From: Flavonifractor sp. An92
GTDB lineage: Bacteria > Bacillota > Clostridia > Oscillospirales > Oscillospiraceae
Direction: 5' to 3'
NCBI RefSeq assembly: GCF_002159175.1
Contig: NZ_NFGZ01000002.1
Location: 230,429-294,428, forward strand
Length of the DNA: 64,000 bases
Shown here: positions 56,630 to 64,000 of the stretch, in pieces
How positions within the stretch are numbered: position 1 is the stretch's first letter
Layout of the letters: each line of letters opens with the position of its first letter
Notes under the pieces: generated by a model
Database searches by the model: none
The model's input: the letters and a program-made list of their open reading frames with translations, nothing else
What the model was told of the DNA's origin: nothing
Translations under genes and position numbers: made by a program

Positions 56630-56943
56630 TAGATTGCCTCCTTTTCCATGCTGGCGATCCGGCGGCATACAGCTGCGCACTGGATGGCCTCACAGGCCAG
56701 CGCAATGGCGTGCTCTTTGGTGTCGCGAATCAAGTTGCTGTTCTTGTCGGAGTTCCGCTTGACCCTCGCCCACAGCTCCTCGATGTTTTCGCGTACCACA
56801 GTCATCTCGAAGTCGGCTTCGTCAACCTCTTCCTTCAGAATGGCCCACCCCTCGTGCGGGGAGTGTATGGGGCCGTGCGCATACGCGGCGGCCATGGCCT
56901 CGGCGCACACAAGCGCGTGGACCTGTTTTTCAACTACGTTCAT
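56629..56943 (-). CDS. MazG-like / all-alpha NTP pyrophosphohydrolase-like protein
   Basis: 104 residues, all helical: HEGWAILKEEVDEADFEM shows the EE-x-x-E pattern of MazG-like metal sites, and ELWARVKRNSDKNSNLIRDT follows. The C-terminal helix bears ALACEAIQCAAVCRRI. It may hydrolyse non-canonical dNTPs during phage replication. Assignment is by pattern. Confidence 0.6.
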   Translation of the reverse strand: MNVVEKQVHALVCAEAMAAAYAHGPIHSPHEGWAILKEEVDEADFEMTVVRENIEELWARVKRNSDKNSNLIRDTKEHAIALACEAIQCAAVCRRIASMEKEAI

Positions 56944-56947
56944 GCCA

Positions 56948-58951
56948 TCAGTCCTTCTTGAAAAATTCGTTGACCCAGCCGTCCGCGTTGAGCGGGAGTC
57001 CAGCGGCCCACTCGGGTACTCCGGCCATAAGGCTCTCCATGGCCTCCAGGTCCTGCCGCTCTGGCGGCGCGTCCACCACGATCTCGTCGTGGATGTGGAA
57101 AACCACAGGGTACCCGGCGGCCTCCAGGCGGGTGATTGCCTCGGAGAGACAGTCCCGGGCTACGGCTTGCACAACGTTCTCAGCCAGCTTGCCCCCGTAG
57201 GTTTCGATCCGCTCCCACTTCTTCGTGGTTTGGTTTTGTCCCATGTACGAGATACTGGGCCGCCCAAAGCGGTTCTGGGTGATCTCAGGCTTCGGATAGT
57301 AGAGCCGGCGCCCGCTCGGCAGCCCGATGACCATGAAATCCAGGTCATGGTCGGGGTCTAGGTTGCGGCTTACGACCAGCCCGTGCTGGAGGAAAGATGT
57401 GCGCCCTTCGACCACGGCGGCCTTGGCCGCGGCTTCTACCAGCCCCCACAGCTTCACGATGTTCGGGTTTGCCTTACGCCACAAGTCCACCAGCTCTTGC
57501 ACCTCGGAGTCCGAGAGACTGTCGAGCTCATGGCCAGAGTCCATTGTCCTCATAGCGCCTACGCCGCCCTGGTAGCCCAGGGCCAAAGTGGCCACTTTGC
57601 CCTTTTGGCGGTAGGCGTATTCGGGGTTCCCCTTCTTTATTTTTTCGATGGGGATGTTGAACATTCTGCTTGCCGTGGCCTCATAGATTTTACCGGTGTC
57701 TCTGAAAACATCGAGCACCCAATCCTCGTCAGCCAGCCAAGCGATCACTCGGGCCTCGATGGCGCTGAAGTCGGCGTCCAGAAGCAGGTTGCCCGGGGAG
57801 GCCACGAAAGCTGTGCGGATAAGCTGCGAGAGCGTGTCGGGGACGGATCCGAAAATCCACTTCAGGCCATCCGTCTCTCCAGCCTTCACAAGGTCTCGGG
57901 CCATCGGGAGTAGGTCCCCGTGGATGTAGGTGCGCGGTAGGTTCTGGGGCTGTACGATCCGGCCGGCCCAGCGCCCGGTTCGGTTGGCCCCGTAGAACTG
58001 GAGTAGCCCACGGACCCGTCCGTCCTCGCATGTGGCCACGGACAGGCTGTCGTACTTCTTGTTGCTGGTCTTGCCCAGCTCCTGCCGTATTTCCAGCAGC
58101 CGACGCATTTTGTCTGGGAGTATGTCGGCTTTCAGCAGCTGAGACACGGTGCTCTTGCGGAGATCCGTCGGGGCGGCTTCCGTCTGCTCAGACAGCCACC
58201 CAATCAGCTGAGACACACTGTTGGGGTTCTCCAGCCCTGTGATGGCCTGGGCCTCCTGGATATAGCTCTGCCGCACCTGGGCGTCCATGGCCTGCGCAGA
58301 GGCCACCAGGGCTGTGTCTACGGCCACGCCGCGGGCGTTGATTGTCAGGTCGAGTTCCCACTGCTTCTGCACGTCATCGGGCACCGGGTAGGCGGACAAG
58401 CGACTCTCGATCTCCATTTCTGTCACCACGTCCTGGCCGTTGTAGGTCTTGAATAATTCCCACTTGGCAGGGTCGTGGTGGGGCAGGTTGCGGGTGCGTC
58501 CTCCGTTGGCCTTTGTAGGCTTGCAAGGCACGCAGAAGTAGCGGATAAGGGATTTACCCACGCCCATCTTTTGCTTGTCCTGGGGGAGCCCAAGGGCTTT
58601 TCCGCAGGCGTCTAGGCCGCCTGGGTAGCCAAGGTACATGCCGTGGAGCATGGTGCATCGCCACTGGGCTAAGTCGAGTGGCAAATTGAAGTGGCGGGAC
58701 AGGCAGTACCACTCGAACGCAGCGTTGTAGGCGTGCTTTATTGTGTTATCATCAGTCAGCGCTGCAAATAGCCAGTCCGGCGCTCGGCCTCCAGTTTGCG
58801 TTAGGTCCAGCACCTCCACCGGCGCTCCGTCCAAACTGTACGCGAACAGTAATATTTGGAAAGCGGGGCTCTGCGCGTACTTATAGAGCCCCGCTTTTCC
58901 GATGTCCACGTCAGAGTAGGTCTCCAAATCGCAACTCAAATGATGGAGCAT
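56948..58951 (-). CDS. Family A DNA polymerase with 3'-5' exonuclease
   Basis: 667 residues. The exonuclease opens with LSCDLETYSD (Exo I), followed by NAAFEWYC (Exo II region). Polymerase motif A is DADFSAIEARVIAWLA, motif B RQKGKVATLALGYQGG, and motif C VFHIHDEIVVD. No 5'-3' exonuclease domain is present. It is the phage replicative polymerase. Its ATG overlaps the HNH gene end by 16 bases. Confidence 0.96.
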   Translation of the reverse strand: MLHHLSCDLETYSDVDIGKAGLYKYAQSPAFQILLFAYSLDGAPVEVLDLTQTGGRAPDWLFAALTDDNTIKHAYNAAFEWYCLSRHFNLPLDLAQWRCTMLHGMYLGYPGGLDACGKALGLPQDKQKMGVGKSLIRYFCVPCKPTKANGGRTRNLPHHDPAKWELFKTYNGQDVVTEMEIESRLSAYPVPDDVQKQWELDLTINARGVAVDTALVASAQAMDAQVRQSYIQEAQAITGLENPNSVSQLIGWLSEQTEAAPTDLRKSTVSQLLKADILPDKMRRLLEIRQELGKTSNKKYDSLSVATCEDGRVRGLLQFYGANRTGRWAGRIVQPQNLPRTYIHGDLLPMARDLVKAGETDGLKWIFGSVPDTLSQLIRTAFVASPGNLLLDADFSAIEARVIAWLADEDWVLDVFRDTGKIYEATASRMFNIPIEKIKKGNPEYAYRQKGKVATLALGYQGGVGAMRTMDSGHELDSLSDSEVQELVDLWRKANPNIVKLWGLVEAAAKAAVVEGRTSFLQHGLVVSRNLDPDHDLDFMVIGLPSGRRLYYPKPEITQNRFGRPSISYMGQNQTTKKWERIETYGGKLAENVVQAVARDCLSEAITRLEAAGYPVVFHIHDEIVVDAPPERQDLEAMESLMAGVPEWAAGLPLNADGWVNEFFKKD

Positions 58952-59463
58952 GATCTGTACCTCCCTAACTTTACTCGGGATATGGTGGTTGCCGACACGC
59001 CGAAACTGCGTGCTACGCTAGCTCCGGTTTCTCCGGCGTCCAGTCTGTGTTTTATCTCTCTCATATCTTGAAGCGAGAGTTTTCGCCATGAGCGATTTAT
59101 ACGAAAGACATCCAGGATATTATCGGTCCGGCTTCCGTAAGCCAAGTTTTCGACCCGATTATTCGCGGCATCCCCGTCCAGGTGACGCACTTCCTCGCCC
59201 TCACAAGGAGGTCCAAGGAAAGTACGCGCTACGAGGCTATGGACTGTTGATCCGTTGGCCCCGCGCCCGAGCATGACGTACAAATGCGGGTCCTTTTTTG
59301 TGGCCGCCGGGCGGAGGACGCGCCCCTTCAGCTTCCGCGTAAAGGGGCGGCCCCAGCGCCCAATCTGCGTAATTTCACGGTCTACGCTTCTGATACGTCC
59401 ATAGGTACTTGCTTGATAGCGTCCTTCATATCCGGGGATGTCTTTCCAGACTTCGGCGCCCAC
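58936..59463 (-). CDS. NUMOD4/HNH endonuclease
   Basis: 175 residues: NUMOD4 VWKDIPGYEGRYQASTYGRI, HNH core VRHLDGDAANNRVENLAYG with H and N in place, and a C-terminal helix-turn-helix (GASVARSFGVSATTISRVKL). It is a likely active homing-type nuclease, inserted between the polymerase and the SSB-like gene. Confidence 0.88.
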   Translation of the reverse strand: MGAEVWKDIPGYEGRYQASTYGRIRSVDREITQIGRWGRPFTRKLKGRVLRPAATKKDPHLYVMLGRGANGSTVHSLVARTFLGPPCEGEEVRHLDGDAANNRVENLAYGSRTDNILDVFRINRSWRKLSLQDMREIKHRLDAGETGASVARSFGVSATTISRVKLGRYRSCSII

Positions 59464-59466
59464 GGC

Positions 59467-60081
59467 TTAACCCCAGGGGCTGGAGTTCGTGGGCCAGCCC
59501 ACGTTACTGGGGTAACCGGCCGGTGCCGGGGTCTGGGGCACCTGGGGAGTCGCCGCAGGAGCTCCGAACATCTCCTCGGCGGTGGGAGCGGGGGTGCCCA
59601 AGGGCTCGCCGTCGCCCGTTTTCTGCACCGCGTTCAGGATGAACGACACGCCGGTGGCGCCGGCCATGGCGTAGGCACGCATGTAACCGGCGACGCGGCC
59701 GTAGCAGCCGGCGTACATCTGGGTGGGGTCGATGATGGGCTGGATCTGGCCATCGACGATCTGGGGCTTGTTCTTGCTCTTGGCCTTAATGACCCACATG
59801 CCCTTGCACTCGGGGCCGTAGGGCTGGCCGTTGGGCCGGGGGCCGTCGCCGTCACGCACGACGGGCTTGGACAGGATGATGGGTCCCGTGTAGCCCTTGA
59901 CGCCGTCGTTGATGGCGGCCTGGATGGCCGCGTCCAGGGCGGCCTTGGTGGCCGTGTCGGTCTTAGGAATCAGCAGCGTCACGGAGTACTTGGGTTCGGT
60001 CTGGCCAGGGGCGGCCTCGGGCTGGAACAGGTGGGGGTAGCTAATGCGGCCGATGCCGGTGGTTACGTCTTTGTTGCTCAT
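59467..60081 (-). CDS. DUF2815 single-stranded DNA-binding-like protein
   Basis: 204 residues. VTTGIGRISYPHLFQPEAAP and YSVTLLIPKTD are the DUF2815 start, with YAGCYGRVAGYMRAYAMA in the core. The last 45 residues are Pro/Ala-rich and disordered. These proteins resemble T7 gp2.5-type SSBs. Shine-Dalgarno AGGAGA precedes ATG 60,081. Confidence 0.85.
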   Translation of the reverse strand: MSNKDVTTGIGRISYPHLFQPEAAPGQTEPKYSVTLLIPKTDTATKAALDAAIQAAINDGVKGYTGPIILSKPVVRDGDGPRPNGQPYGPECKGMWVIKAKSKNKPQIVDGQIQPIIDPTQMYAGCYGRVAGYMRAYAMAGATGVSFILNAVQKTGDGEPLGTPAPTAEEMFGAPAATPQVPQTPAPAGYPSNVGWPTNSSPWG

Positions 60082-60096
60082 GTTGTCATGTCTCCT

Positions 60097-60414
60097 TCAC
60101 AGTTCTTTTTCGATGTTGTAGATTACGCCGCGTATACCAGCGGCGAGGGTCGCTTTTGTAAATTTGCGGTTTTCGCAAAGGTCGCACAGGGACTCCAGCT
60201 CATCGACCCAGTCCTGCATCATACGGTGCAGATGCTCTAGGTCCGCTTCGTACGCCACGAGATCAGACTGTTCTTTTCGGTCCTCACGGTCAAGTTGGTG
60301 CTCGACCTACTCCGCTACGGCGTCGCCGCAGTAGTCCCGGATGATGGACGCCGGTGTGGTGCTGCCCAGCAGCGTGTGGCATTTGCCGTCTTTGGTGTAG
60401 ATTGTCTCAGCCAT
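60097..60414 (-). pseudogene. Small phage gene interrupted by an in-frame TAG
   Basis: ATG 60,414 with AGAGGTG seven bases upstream begins 35 codons (AETIYTKDGKCHTLLGSTTP, ending CGDAVAE) ending in TAG at 60,309-60,307. The same frame then continues for 69 codons without another stop (VEHQLDREDRKEQSDLVAYE, later ESLCDLCENRKFTKATLAAG) to TGA at 60,099-60,097. The whole looks like one protein of about 105 residues cut by an amber codon; readthrough, two genes, or a mutation are possible. Confidence 0.65.
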
Positions 60415-60994
60415 CGGGTGTCACCTCTGCTATCTCTGCGTCGCTCGGACGTTCCAGTGGAATGTAGGACGGTGGGGTAATGGCGGCGCCGTTTACCCAA
60501 ACGCACCACATCACGTCCATGAGTGGTGACCCTCCACCTCTAGTTTTGAACAGGAAGTCAGGCCTCCACGTTAGCGGAAAAATAGTGGTGGGTGGATGTG
60601 CCTTGAATAGCGGAAGCCGCTTCTTTGCGTGCCAATACTGCGATTTAAGTAGTAGAGCAAATGGTCTATCAAAGTATAGGCAACGCTCAATAAATTTATC
60701 GGCGATAGAGAACGGGGGATTTGTGATGATCCAATCGCACGGTTCATACGACGCTGAAAGAAAGTTCTTTCCCATTCGGATGTCGGTTGCCATAACTTCG
60801 TACCCGCATTTTTTAAAGACATTTGCCATGTGCCCCTCACCGCAAGCTGGCTCCCAGATTCTGGTCCCGGCAGGCAGGCCGAGTGCTTTCACTAGCGCGA
60901 GTGTTGCGTCTGGCGGAGTTGGGTAAAAATCGGACTTTGCCCTCCCATACGCGGAGTTTCCGCCTACCAGGCGGCTGGCGTCTAGGCTATTCAC
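60407..60994 (-). CDS. Phage N6-adenine DNA methyltransferase
   Basis: 195 residues. SDFYPTPPDATLALVKALG, then the SAM loop IWEPACGEGHMANVFK and catalytic NPPF in DWIITNPPFSIADKFIERCL. C-terminal segment with W-R-P-D-F-L and VMWCVWVNG. It methylates adenine in phage DNA, probably for restriction evasion. No partner endonuclease lies nearby. Confidence 0.92.
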   Translation of the reverse strand: MNSLDASRLVGGNSAYGRAKSDFYPTPPDATLALVKALGLPAGTRIWEPACGEGHMANVFKKCGYEVMATDIRMGKNFLSASYEPCDWIITNPPFSIADKFIERCLYFDRPFALLLKSQYWHAKKRLPLFKAHPPTTIFPLTWRPDFLFKTRGGGSPLMDVMWCVWVNGAAITPPSYIPLERPSDAEIAEVTPDG

Positions 60995-60997
60995 CCC

Positions 60998-62218
60998 TCA
61001 ATCGCCTCCCCCAAACGCCGCAGCCGCCGGGTTGTACGGAGGCCGCTTGTCGCTCTCGGGTACCAGCGTGGGCTTGCCTGGGGTCTTGGACCACAGGCCA
61101 TCGGCGGCTTCAGCAAATGCCTTTTTGCCCAGGGCCTTCTCCAGCCCAGCGACGGACACGGGCTTGCGTTCGTACAGCATGGCCTCGGCCACACCGCGGC
61201 TCTGGAGCTGTTCAAAAGCGGCGTCGCTTCCGCCGTTCCACTCCCGGCCGCCCCGGCCCTCTACGGCTTTCCAGCCGGCGATGGGCCGACCGTCCAGGGT
61301 GGCCTTTAGAGCGTAGGCCTCCAGGTCCTTCAGCCATGTAGCCACGTCTTTGCCGCGGGTGAGGATGTCGCCGATCTCATGGTCAGTTAAAAGCTGGGCG
61401 CGCCCTCCTTCGTGGTTAGGGTCAAAGTAGTCTCGGTCGTCGTCTACACCGGCAGGGCATGCGCCCAGCATGGGCTCTACGTCGAACATGGCCTTGGCCC
61501 GCTCGGTACAGGTAGCTTTGGCCTTGCAGAACTGGCACCATTCGCCGGAATGAAATTCCTGTGTGCCGTGCCAAGCGTGGTATGCTGCTGGGGCGATGGC
61601 TCCCTCGGCAAAGAGCGTCAGCTCTTGAATGTCCATTTCCCACTCCCGCACGCCGCCGGCGTTGGGCTGGACGATGGACATATGTACCGTGTGGATGCTG
61701 TCACCGAAGATGGGCCGGAAGTAGTTCAGGGCGCCCCAGGCGTAGAGCATCATCTGCGGGTTGTTCTCGGCTTTCACAAGAACACCGGAGCCGTTCTTGT
61801 AGTCCACCACGTCGATCATGCCGGACCCGATCATGATGCAGTCTGCGGTGCCGAAGCCCTCGGGCACGATGTCGGAGAAGTCCACCTGGACCTCCAGGGC
61901 CACCGTGGGGGCCGTGGGATAGCTCATGGCCCGGGCTTTCAGGTGCTCCAGGTACTCGTCGGTGGCCCCGTCCATGGACTTGTCGTAGTGCTCCGAGGCC
62001 TTCAGCTTCTTCAGCTTGGCGTTGAAGCTGCGCTTGGGCAGCTCCTCCACAAAATACTGCCGGGCCTTCAGCTCTGCGATCTCATGGGCCAGACGACCGG
62101 CCTCCGCGTAGGGGCTCACCGAGTCGGGCATGTTCTCTGTCAAACGGGCCGACCCGGGGCAATTAAGCCACCGGTGGGCCGAGCTAGCGCCCAAAAGGGC
62201 GTGTTTCTCAGGTGGCAT
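60998..62218 (-). CDS. DUF2800 PD-(D/E)XK exonuclease (RecB/Cas4-like)
   Basis: 406 residues. The N-terminus (ALLGASSAHRWLNCPGSARL) and nuclease motifs (FGTADCIMIGSGMIDVVDYK, with D and D-x-K) fit DUF2800. Four cysteines (WCQFCKAKATC and others) suggest an iron-sulfur or zinc site as in Cas4. It acts with the SSB-like protein in recombination of phage DNA. Confidence 0.85.
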   Translation of the reverse strand: MPPEKHALLGASSAHRWLNCPGSARLTENMPDSVSPYAEAGRLAHEIAELKARQYFVEELPKRSFNAKLKKLKASEHYDKSMDGATDEYLEHLKARAMSYPTAPTVALEVQVDFSDIVPEGFGTADCIMIGSGMIDVVDYKNGSGVLVKAENNPQMMLYAWGALNYFRPIFGDSIHTVHMSIVQPNAGGVREWEMDIQELTLFAEGAIAPAAYHAWHGTQEFHSGEWCQFCKAKATCTERAKAMFDVEPMLGACPAGVDDDRDYFDPNHEGGRAQLLTDHEIGDILTRGKDVATWLKDLEAYALKATLDGRPIAGWKAVEGRGGREWNGGSDAAFEQLQSRGVAEAMLYERKPVSVAGLEKALGKKAFAEAADGLWSKTPGKPTLVPESDKRPPYNPAAAAFGGGD

Positions 62219-63707
62219 TGTCTGATTCCTCCTTCCATTCTCTTACTTGGAACGCGTCTCCCAGTTGCTCAATGTCCGGGAAGTTATAGCAGGCGGTCTT
62301 GATGGCGTACTTGTCGATCTCGGTGGCCCGGTATCGCGCGATACGGGCCCCGAGCTTATCCAGGGCTATGTGTCCGCAGACCATGCCGTCATACATAGAA
62401 AGCACGTCCAGAGGCTCGGAGGTGATTCTGGGGCAGTACGAGAGGATGTGGGCGATCACATCCACCGTCCAGCCGTTCCCCAGCATCTTGTACGCCTGGG
62501 TATCGGACACCGGGAAAACGTAGCTGTCCGGCACGGTCTGGAGGCGCTTACACTCGGCCACAGTCAGCTTGCGGATAATATAGCACCCATCTGCAAGTTT
62601 TATTGGGTACTGCTTCCCGTTTATGGTAATTTGCCCGTTTTCTACGTGATAAACCGGTCTGTCCAGCGTTCCGCAATACTCATAGAAAGCGCAACTAGTA
62701 GTAAGACAGTTAGATTTATCGGACATTCGTCGGCCTCTTCTGGTCTTACTGTTAGGCTGGGCCAGGTCCACGCACTCCCCCGGGCCTATGACAGTGTGCC
62801 CTAGTTTAGTCGCCTCTGGTACGGCCCACGGAGCGGCGTAAATACCAGTTTTCGCGCCCACACCGCCCCCTTGCCCGCACAGGGTTACCGACTTCCCGTC
62901 AGGAGAGTACACACGGTATTGTCGGCTATCAAAGTTCTCATTATTGACGTGGCTTTCGATAGTCCCAATTCTTACAGGTTCCGCATAAAGCCTTGTCGCC
63001 GGGCTGCTTGTGTCGCTGTTGCCCCCAGTTACTGACGCGCAAATAGAGCACGCTTTTCCGTCTACGGAATAAATCCTTTTTGACTGCGATTGTACAATCT
63101 CCCCCTTTCCGGTTGGGTAGGACCCAACGCGCGCGGGGGACGCGATAAAGCGGTTTTGATGCCCCGTCGTAAGGCTCGCTGATTTACCGTCGTTTCGGGC
63201 CTCAAACTGGGACACGTACCCGCGGCCTCTCCAGGATACAGACACGGGCTCAGCGGCTCCGTTAAAGCTAAATTTACCCGGCTCTTTAATCGTTTTGATA
63301 ACGCTGCTTTCTCCCCCGTGAGGACCGTGAGCCGCCCTCAGCGTGTACCCCTTCTCTCTCCAGGCGGCTCCAGTTTCCAGGATGTCGCGGAGCAGGACCC
63401 CACGGTCCTCCGGCTGTTGTACGCTCGGGATATTGGTCCAGTAAAGCCTCTGACGGTTCTGGGCTGATACCAGGGCGGAGTTGATGCAGATAGGCTCAAC
63501 GCCCAGCCGCCTGGTGATTTCCTCTCGGATAGCCTTTGACATGGACTTGTTGTTCTCGTAGAGGAAAAAGTCTGGCTTGAACTTGTCCAGAGCAATCAGA
63601 TAGTTCTCGAACAGATCCCAGCCGACGCCGCTCGGTTCAGTCTCCCGGTTCTTTGTTTGAGCGATGCTCCAGTGGGTGCAGGGGGAGCCCCCCAATAGTA
63701 GCCGCAT
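62208..63707 (-). CDS. Circularly permuted cytosine-5 DNA methyltransferase
   Basis: 499 residues from ATG 63,707; no strong ribosome site is seen. Motif order is unusual: catalytic motif IV GGSPC (Cys10) stands at the N-terminus, followed by VI (FFLYENN), VIII (QNRQRLYW), a long target-recognition region, IX and X (YKMLGNGW). Motif I (VLSMYDGM, near residue 435) and motifs II and III end the protein. It should still fold normally and methylate cytosine, probably masking phage DNA. Confidence 0.88.
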   Translation of the reverse strand: MRLLLGGSPCTHWSIAQTKNRETEPSGVGWDLFENYLIALDKFKPDFFLYENNKSMSKAIREEITRRLGVEPICINSALVSAQNRQRLYWTNIPSVQQPEDRGVLLRDILETGAAWREKGYTLRAAHGPHGGESSVIKTIKEPGKFSFNGAAEPVSVSWRGRGYVSQFEARNDGKSASLTTGHQNRFIASPARVGSYPTGKGEIVQSQSKRIYSVDGKACSICASVTGGNSDTSSPATRLYAEPVRIGTIESHVNNENFDSRQYRVYSPDGKSVTLCGQGGGVGAKTGIYAAPWAVPEATKLGHTVIGPGECVDLAQPNSKTRRGRRMSDKSNCLTTSCAFYEYCGTLDRPVYHVENGQITINGKQYPIKLADGCYIIRKLTVAECKRLQTVPDSYVFPVSDTQAYKMLGNGWTVDVIAHILSYCPRITSEPLDVLSMYDGMVCGHIALDKLGARIARYRATEIDKYAIKTACYNFPDIEQLGDAFQVREWKEESDNAT

Positions 63708-63708
63708 A

Positions 63709-64000
63709 TCAGATCTTCGCCCCCAGGGCCCGCATCTCAGTGGCGAACGGCCCGATCTGCTCGGCAGACAGGTGGAGCGCATCGGGCACACCATACTTCT
63801 GGAGCAGGGCGTTCAGCGGACCCATCATCTCGCGGTGGTCACGAATGAGCTCCGCGCCGGCCTTGGCCACCATATCGGGGGTGATCTGAGGGGCCGGAGC
63901 CGTAGGCACAGCAGTCGGAACGGGCGCGGTAGGAACAGGGGCGGGAGCGGGCGAAGGGGCCGGGGTTACAGACGCCGTGGTCTGCACCGGAGTGGCGGAG
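63709..64000 (-). CDS. C-terminal part of a Pro/Ala-rich phage protein (5' end outside window)
   Basis: The frame is open beyond the right edge, so the N-terminus is missing. A Pro/Ala/Val/Thr-rich linker (about 35 residues) is followed by a helical domain (ITPDMVAKAGAELIRDHREM, then NALLQKYGVPDALHLSAEQI). The stop lies two bases before the methyltransferase start. No family recognised. Confidence 0.6.
   Translation of the reverse strand, partial: SATPVQTTASVTPAPSPAPAPVPTAPVPTAVPTAPAPQITPDMVAKAGAELIRDHREMMGPLNALLQKYGVPDALHLSAEQIGPFATEMRALGAKI

Larger units (their letters stand above)
25800..64000 (-). mobile_element. Siphovirus-type prophage adjoining tRNA-Arg (left part)
   Basis: A nearly continuous minus-strand run encodes DNA modification, replication, nucleotide metabolism, regulation, packaging, head, non-contractile tail, fibre and lysis in standard order. 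The lysis end abuts tRNA-Arg. Integrase and the second att site are not in the window, so they should lie beyond 64,000. No sheath gene is present, and a long tape measure with a frameshifted chaperone indicates a siphovirus. Confidence 0.9.

Overview
The window is GC-rich chromosomal DNA of a Clostridia-type Firmicute, most likely a gut Oscillospiraceae relative (Flavonifractor, Pseudoflavonifractor, Lawsonibacter or Intestinimonas type). This rests on strong Shine-Dalgarno sites, frequent GTG and TTG starts coupled to the preceding stop, a PHP-UvrD fusion helicase, and two Firmicute phage modules. The organism is inferred, not proven.

Region 1 (1-13,475, + strand) is a compact contractile phage-like element. 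It holds small and large terminase, portal, protease, decoration protein, major capsid, three connector genes, sheath, tube, a zinc-ribbon chaperone-like protein, LysM/hub/spike/gp25/J/I baseplate genes and a short fibre. No gene of tape-measure size lies between tube and baseplate, and no holin, endolysin, integrase or replication gene is visible. It resembles a PBSX- or gene-transfer-agent-like domesticated particle, although its left flank is cut by the window.

Region 2 (13,480-25,850) is host core. A ModE-like regulator faces a three-subunit molybdenum hydroxylase (xanthine dehydrogenase family) operon. A MarR regulator then leads a heterodimeric ABC exporter with one degenerate ATP site. 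After these come a PHP-zinc ribbon-UvrD helicase (- strand), a flavodoxin-like protein and tRNA-Arg(CCG).

Region 3 (about 25,800-64,000, nearly all - strand) is a siphovirus-type prophage that abuts tRNA-Arg, which is probably its attachment site; the far end lies outside the window. In transcription order (right to left) it carries a circularly permuted cytosine methyltransferase, a PD-(D/E)XK nuclease, an adenine methyltransferase, an SSB-like protein, HNH genes, a family A DNA polymerase, thyX, a sigma-like factor, a VirE-type primase/helicase, VRR-NUC, an SNF2 helicase and small terminase. A regulatory island follows (XRE repressor, two promoters sharing an operator, and a divergent + strand operon). 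The late genes come next: large terminase, three tRNA-like genes, portal, a Tad2-like anti-defence protein, scaffold, capsid, connectors, tail with a frameshifted chaperone and a repeat-bearing tape measure, fibre, and lysis genes with a two-start endolysin.

The most unusual signals are these: a tandem GGCACTTGGCAC element at five sites in the late region, three of them merged with intrinsic terminators, one of which runs into the terL start codon; three tRNA-like genes with abnormal anticodon arms; the head-tail cassette of region 1 without a tape measure; and a cluster of CGACTA repeats at the end of terS that could be a packaging site.
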